From: an uncultured Oscillospiraceae bacterium | Lineage (GTDB): Bacteria > Bacillota > Clostridia > Oscillospirales > Oscillospiraceae | Direction of reading: 5' to 3' | DNA: 53,270 nt | Assembly: GCA_934661735.1 (NCBI GenBank) | Contig: CAKUJN010000002.1 | Span: 1-53,270 of the forward strand | In this document: positions 51,601 to 53,270 of the stretch, in pieces | Layout of the letters: each line of letters begins with the position of its first letter | Numbering within the stretch: the first letter of the stretch is position 1 | The notes under the pieces: model-generated | Told to the model about the DNA's origin: nothing | Databases searched by the model: none | The model's input: the letters and a program-made list of their open reading frames with translations, nothing else | Made by a program: the position numbers and the translations under genes

Positions 51601-52097
51601 AAATTCAAGGTGGCCGTTTGCTTGGCCTTGCCAACCCACGTTGTCACCGAAATGGCAGTTTCGTCAGAGTTCGAGGTGCTGGAGCCGTTCGAGGTTCTCG
51701 TAATCTCACCGGTGTTCTGACAGTCGCAGATGTTCAGCTCGGCGCCACCCTGCACCTCGATTACGGTGTCCGTATGTTCGAGTTTCTTTCCGTTCAGGCA
51801 GAGGTTGACCGGACCGCTGATCGTGATTGTCTTTGTCACCGTGACGTTCTCAGAGAGATAATAGCTCCCTCCGGCTGCCAGTGTCAGCGTGCCGTCAGTG
51901 TCAACGTCCGCTTGTGATACCGGAGTCCACGCCGTCACCTCGCTGTGACCGTGGTCCGTATTCGTGCAGCCTGTTGTGCCGCAGTTATTGTGGGCGTTAT
52001 GCACGTCCTCCGCAGCCTGCGCCGTTATGGGCAGCACCGTGCATATCATGCACAGACACAGCGCCAGCGACAAAAGCCGTTTGCAATGTTTCATCAT
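48663..52097 (-). CDS. Large secreted SLH-domain surface protein with Cys/His-rich repeats
   Basis: 1144 aa from ATG 52097 (SD GGAG 6 bases upstream). Residues 1-29 are a signal peptide (LLSLALCLCMICTVLPITAQA). Residues 30-330 are beta-helix-like (LNGKKLEHTDTVIEVQGGAELNICD, repeated LYGG/MYGG/IYGG turns). An Ig-like segment lies near 365-420. Residues about 555-940 carry Cys/His-rich modules, including two near-identical copies of DETHHWHECLNGCNEKG and related CxxC units (CSRCDE, CNVCKAT, CCGAVS, CSECGY, CPVCNA). Three SLH repeats (about 960-1144) anchor it to the wall polymer. Probably an adhesin or envelope structural protein; no enzyme motif seen. Confidence 0.88.
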   Translation of the reverse strand: MMKHCKRLLSLALCLCMICTVLPITAQAAEDVHNAHNNCGTTGCTNTDHGHSEVTAWTPVSQADVDTDGTLTLAAGGSYYLSENVTVTKTITISGPVNLCLNGKKLEHTDTVIEVQGGAELNICDCQNTGEITRTSNGSSTSNSDETAISVTTWVGKAKQTATLNLYGGTISSSSSGRTIDLYNNERNNEAVAAKFNMYGGEVHNSLNDLRSSAVFANYANIGSGFYRINIYGGSILCETGNAFDLMNNRNVRMQIAGGTVRGGWYAVDLCSGNELTLSGSVQITGGADYAGIDLPSDVTFTVKDDFVLAGETKISVEKSAGEADSVIIATPETGKSLDGKAQYFVSAQEGYFLESRDGALYLTACAITEQPTAENSCAVTANGSPTYQWYSVTRGAVPVTDDMTTNNGDTRYFSGSDQWMASVSGSTVTGFTLAMQKDDVLTLDFSRDYITILSVALSDRTQTVEGVETGRQIYTLTAPADGIYTLTINVLQDSSSGRYMMFAATVTADVPGDALDGQTAASLDTGKLEAGSYICKVTWENKTTLVSQSVHYTPPHTHSWSTGWTSDETHHWHECLNGCNEKGSYDEHTGGTATCTASAGCETCGTAYGAVDADNHSFGAPDYTWDGTSCTARRVCTRDGSHVESEIVQADVTVTQNQSCTADELSDYTATFTNAAFVEQTKTGVKTKDKLGHDFTGAWQSDSDNHWKKCSRCDETADSAEHTWNEGEITTPASCTDEGVKTFTCNVCKATKTEGIGATGHRWAENWTSDETHHWHECLNGCNEKGGYAEHTGGTATCTEKAVCAACETAYGTVDDANHTGEKVWSTQTETNHEQKWTCCGAVSVENESHAWADGVCSECGYACLHSDAADDGDCLTPVVCPVCNATIKAAETAHKWGRYMLTKPATMTSEGIETRYCQNPGCEQMQTRTVARLTAPSAPDKTEKDGYRTCRKDSTCPIEPYTDAVNTAWYHDGVHFCLESGLMAGVSAASFLPDGSVTRAQVVTILWRQEGRPAVNYAMQFKDVPAGEWFTEAVRWAVSSGVVTGYSDTAFGPNDTITREQFAAILYRYAQYKGMDVSAGGDTDILGFDDAPSISAYAVPAIRWACGSGIISGVSARTLAPQGLTSRAQAACMMQRFLTGIK

Positions 52098-52145
52098 TCC
52101 TCGCTCCTTTTCCAAGACTCCATCAGCCTTTGGGGTCCAAAGGCT

Positions 52146-52165
52146 GTGATGCGGTACCGCATCAC
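52146..52165. promoter_or_regulatory. Perfect 20-bp palindrome in the SLH/MerR divergent region
   Basis: GTGATGCGGT plus its exact reverse complement, 49 bp upstream of the SLH gene start and 22 bp before the MerR -35. It is a good operator candidate. Confidence 0.5.
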
Positions 52166-52186
52166 GATTTCCTCTGCCCGCCGGAC

Positions 52187-52224
52187 TTGACAGCGGCGCA
52201 GCGGTCTGTATAATGGCATTATAC
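52187..52224 (+). promoter_or_regulatory. Promoter and overlapping dyad for the MerR-family gene
   Basis: TTGACA (52187-52192), a 16-bp spacer and TATAAT (52209-52214). The -10 is the left half of the dyad GTATAAT-GGC-ATTATAC (52208-52224), suggesting repression at the -10. Confidence 0.7.
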
Positions 52225-52267
52225 CGCGTTCACCCCTGAACGAATCAACTGGTTTGGAGGAAAAAGT

Positions 52268-53074
52268 TTGAAAAAAGACGATCGGATTCTCTTCCCCATC
52301 AGCGAGGCGGCGCACGCCTGCGGTCTTTCCCGCAGCACGCTGATGCGCATGGAGGAAAAGGGCCTGCTCACACCCGCCTGCGTCGCACCGGAAAGCGGAC
52401 GGCGGTACTATGACAACCACAACGTCGGCCGCATCCTGCAAATTGAAAAATTCAAGGCGATGGGACTGGATGCGGCGGAGATTACGGCGTATTTTGCACA
52501 GGGCGGCGAGGTGTCCAGCCTGCTCGCGGCGCTGGAGGGGCGCTTGCAGGAGCTGCAGCGCAGCGTGGAGGAGCTGCGCCTGCGCGCGGCGGGCGAAAAG
52601 GCCATGTCTGTGCAGATGATGACGCTGCCTGCCGTAACCTGCCGCATCAGCCGCTGTGAGGGGCATACCATTGCGGAAAAATACGCCGCTTCGTATGCCC
52701 TTTACGCCGAGTGCATCGAAAAGGGCTGCGTGCTGTCGGGAGAGCCGCTGTTCACCATGTCGGACCGGCGGGACTATCTGGAGGGGTACATCGGCACAGA
52801 GCCGTATCCGTTCTATTCCTGCGTCCCGCTGCGGCCGGAAACCGCGCCGGAGGACGCGGTGACGCTGCCGGAGCAGTATGTGCTGTCGGTGCTGTTCTGC
52901 GGCAGCTATGACGATATCGACGCGGGATGGCTGCGGCTCGGCAGCGAGGCGCGGGCGCGGGGGCTGAAGCCCGCGGGAATGCCCCGCGTGCTGGGGCTTG
53001 TCGCGCCCTACACAGGCCGCGAAATCGAGCAGCGGCGCTACTGCTCGCGGCTGGTGCTGCCCGTGGAGCGGTAA
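52268..53074 (+). CDS. MerR-family regulator with GyrI-like/BmrR-type effector domain
   Basis: 268 aa. The N-terminal MerR helix-turn-helix (FPISEAAHACGLSRSTLMRMEEKGLLTPACVAPESGRRYYDNHNVGRILQIEKFKAMGLDAAEI) is followed by a dimer coiled coil (about 78-112) and a C-terminal effector-binding domain (about 115-268) of the AraC-E/GyrI type that binds hydrophobic or cationic drugs in BmrR. The start is TTG 52268 behind SD GGAGGA. It is divergent to the SLH gene; autoregulation through the -10 dyad is likely. No multidrug pump lies next to it here. Confidence 0.88.
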   Translation: MKKDDRILFPISEAAHACGLSRSTLMRMEEKGLLTPACVAPESGRRYYDNHNVGRILQIEKFKAMGLDAAEITAYFAQGGEVSSLLAALEGRLQELQRSVEELRLRAAGEKAMSVQMMTLPAVTCRISRCEGHTIAEKYAASYALYAECIEKGCVLSGEPLFTMSDRRDYLEGYIGTEPYPFYSCVPLRPETAPEDAVTLPEQYVLSVLFCGSYDDIDAGWLRLGSEARARGLKPAGMPRVLGLVAPYTGREIEQRRYCSRLVLPVER

Positions 53075-53090
53075 ACTGAAAACAGATTCT

Positions 53091-53126
53091 GAGCGGCTTT
53101 CCGATGTGGAGGGCTGCTCATTTTTT
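53091..53126 (+). terminator. Terminator after the MerR gene
   Basis: A 12-bp stem with G-U pairs (53091-53102 with 53108-53119), a 5-nt loop and ATTTTTT. Confidence 0.8.
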
Positions 53127-53270
53127 GTGCTTGTATGAGTCTGTATTTTCGGGAAAGGCTGCTTTTCTTGCAATCGTTTCCGCCGTATGGTATAAAAAGA
53201 AATCGAGCTTGCAAGAATCAAGCTCGATCAGGCCAATGCGCATCTGGCAGAGAAGCAGAAAGACCTCTCC
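53127..53270. other. AT-richer right edge, possible truncated coding end
   Basis: Composition becomes AT-richer than the neighbouring genes. A 10-bp inverted repeat lies at about 53202-53228 (TCGAGCTTG/CAAGCTCGA). The minus strand is open from the window edge to a TGA near 53117 (ending ...TDSYKHKK), and the plus strand is open from 53196 with a helical, charged reading. Either could be the end of a gene beyond the window; neither can be confirmed. Confidence 0.25.

Overview
The window is about 53 kb of GC-rich DNA with dense genes on both strands, SD-led starts (GGAGG-type) and near-consensus sigma-70 promoters. Gene content and order point to a gut-type Clostridia, probably an Oscillospiraceae/Ruminococcaceae relative. 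The grounds are the complete rimP-nusA-rnpM-ylxQ-infB-rbfA-nrnA-truB-ribF operon, the infC-rpmI-rplT operon behind an L20-type leader, Mini-RNase III beside RqcH, a YtvI-like sporulation membrane protein, SLH-domain surface proteins and many dispersed intergenic hairpin repeats. The species is not identifiable by eye. I see no rRNA, tRNA, CRISPR array, prophage or complete insertion sequence.

Layout, left to right. 1-3.7 kb: the end of an NlpC/P60 hydrolase, a degenerate glucose-6-phosphate-isomerase-like protein, a small P-loop protein and a secreted SLH protein with a cysteine-peptidase-like domain. 3.7-6.8 kb: mrnC, rqcH, a Cys-rich small-domain protein and an extremely Cys-rich 107-aa protein. 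6.8-8.4 kb: palindromic repeats and two membrane proteins of unknown role. 8.6-16.6 kb: the nine-gene translation/RNA operon. 16.6-20.8 kb: a repeat-filled convergent junction, a HAD phosphatase, a small unknown, rplT-rpmI-infC and a DUF6512-type membrane protein. 20.8-24.9 kb: tandem 100-bp repeats and an operon ACT protein - Fe-alcohol dehydrogenase - homoserine dehydrogenase - aspartate kinase. 25-31 kb: ytvI, an RluA-type pseudouridine synthase, an XRE regulator fused to a Cys-ladder repeat domain, pta and a MATE transporter. 31.2-36.3 kb: a complete branched-chain amino acid ABC transporter (livKHMGF). 36.3-41.2 kb: a second repeat-filled convergent junction, an ECF sigma/anti-sigma pair and a response regulator/histidine kinase pair. 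41.2-43.7 kb: an apparent glycolipid operon (CrtO-like acyltransferase, diacylglycerol glucosyltransferase, lipid kinase). 43.8-53.1 kb: GNAT, a RACE-like ASKHA ATPase without ferredoxin domain, a Zn-dehydrogenase/phosphodiesterase pair, a very large repeat-containing SLH protein and a divergent MerR regulator.

How genes work together: the rimP-ribF and infC operons supply translation initiation, 30S maturation, RNA turnover and modification. MrnC and RqcH serve 23S maturation and ribosome rescue. The liv genes import branched-chain amino acids, while hom/lysC feed threonine, methionine and lysine synthesis. Pta belongs to fermentative acetate metabolism.

The least conventional items are the glucose-6-phosphate isomerase relative lacking its catalytic residues, the XRE protein with six Cys spaced exactly 15 residues apart, the Cys-rich protein behind a terminator-like hairpin, the glycolipid operon, the ferredoxin-less RACE protein and several families of structured intergenic repeats. 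No single locus is demonstrably a new system; the XRE/Cys-ladder protein and the covarying intergenic hairpins are my best candidates. All functions are inferred by reading motifs; no database search was run.
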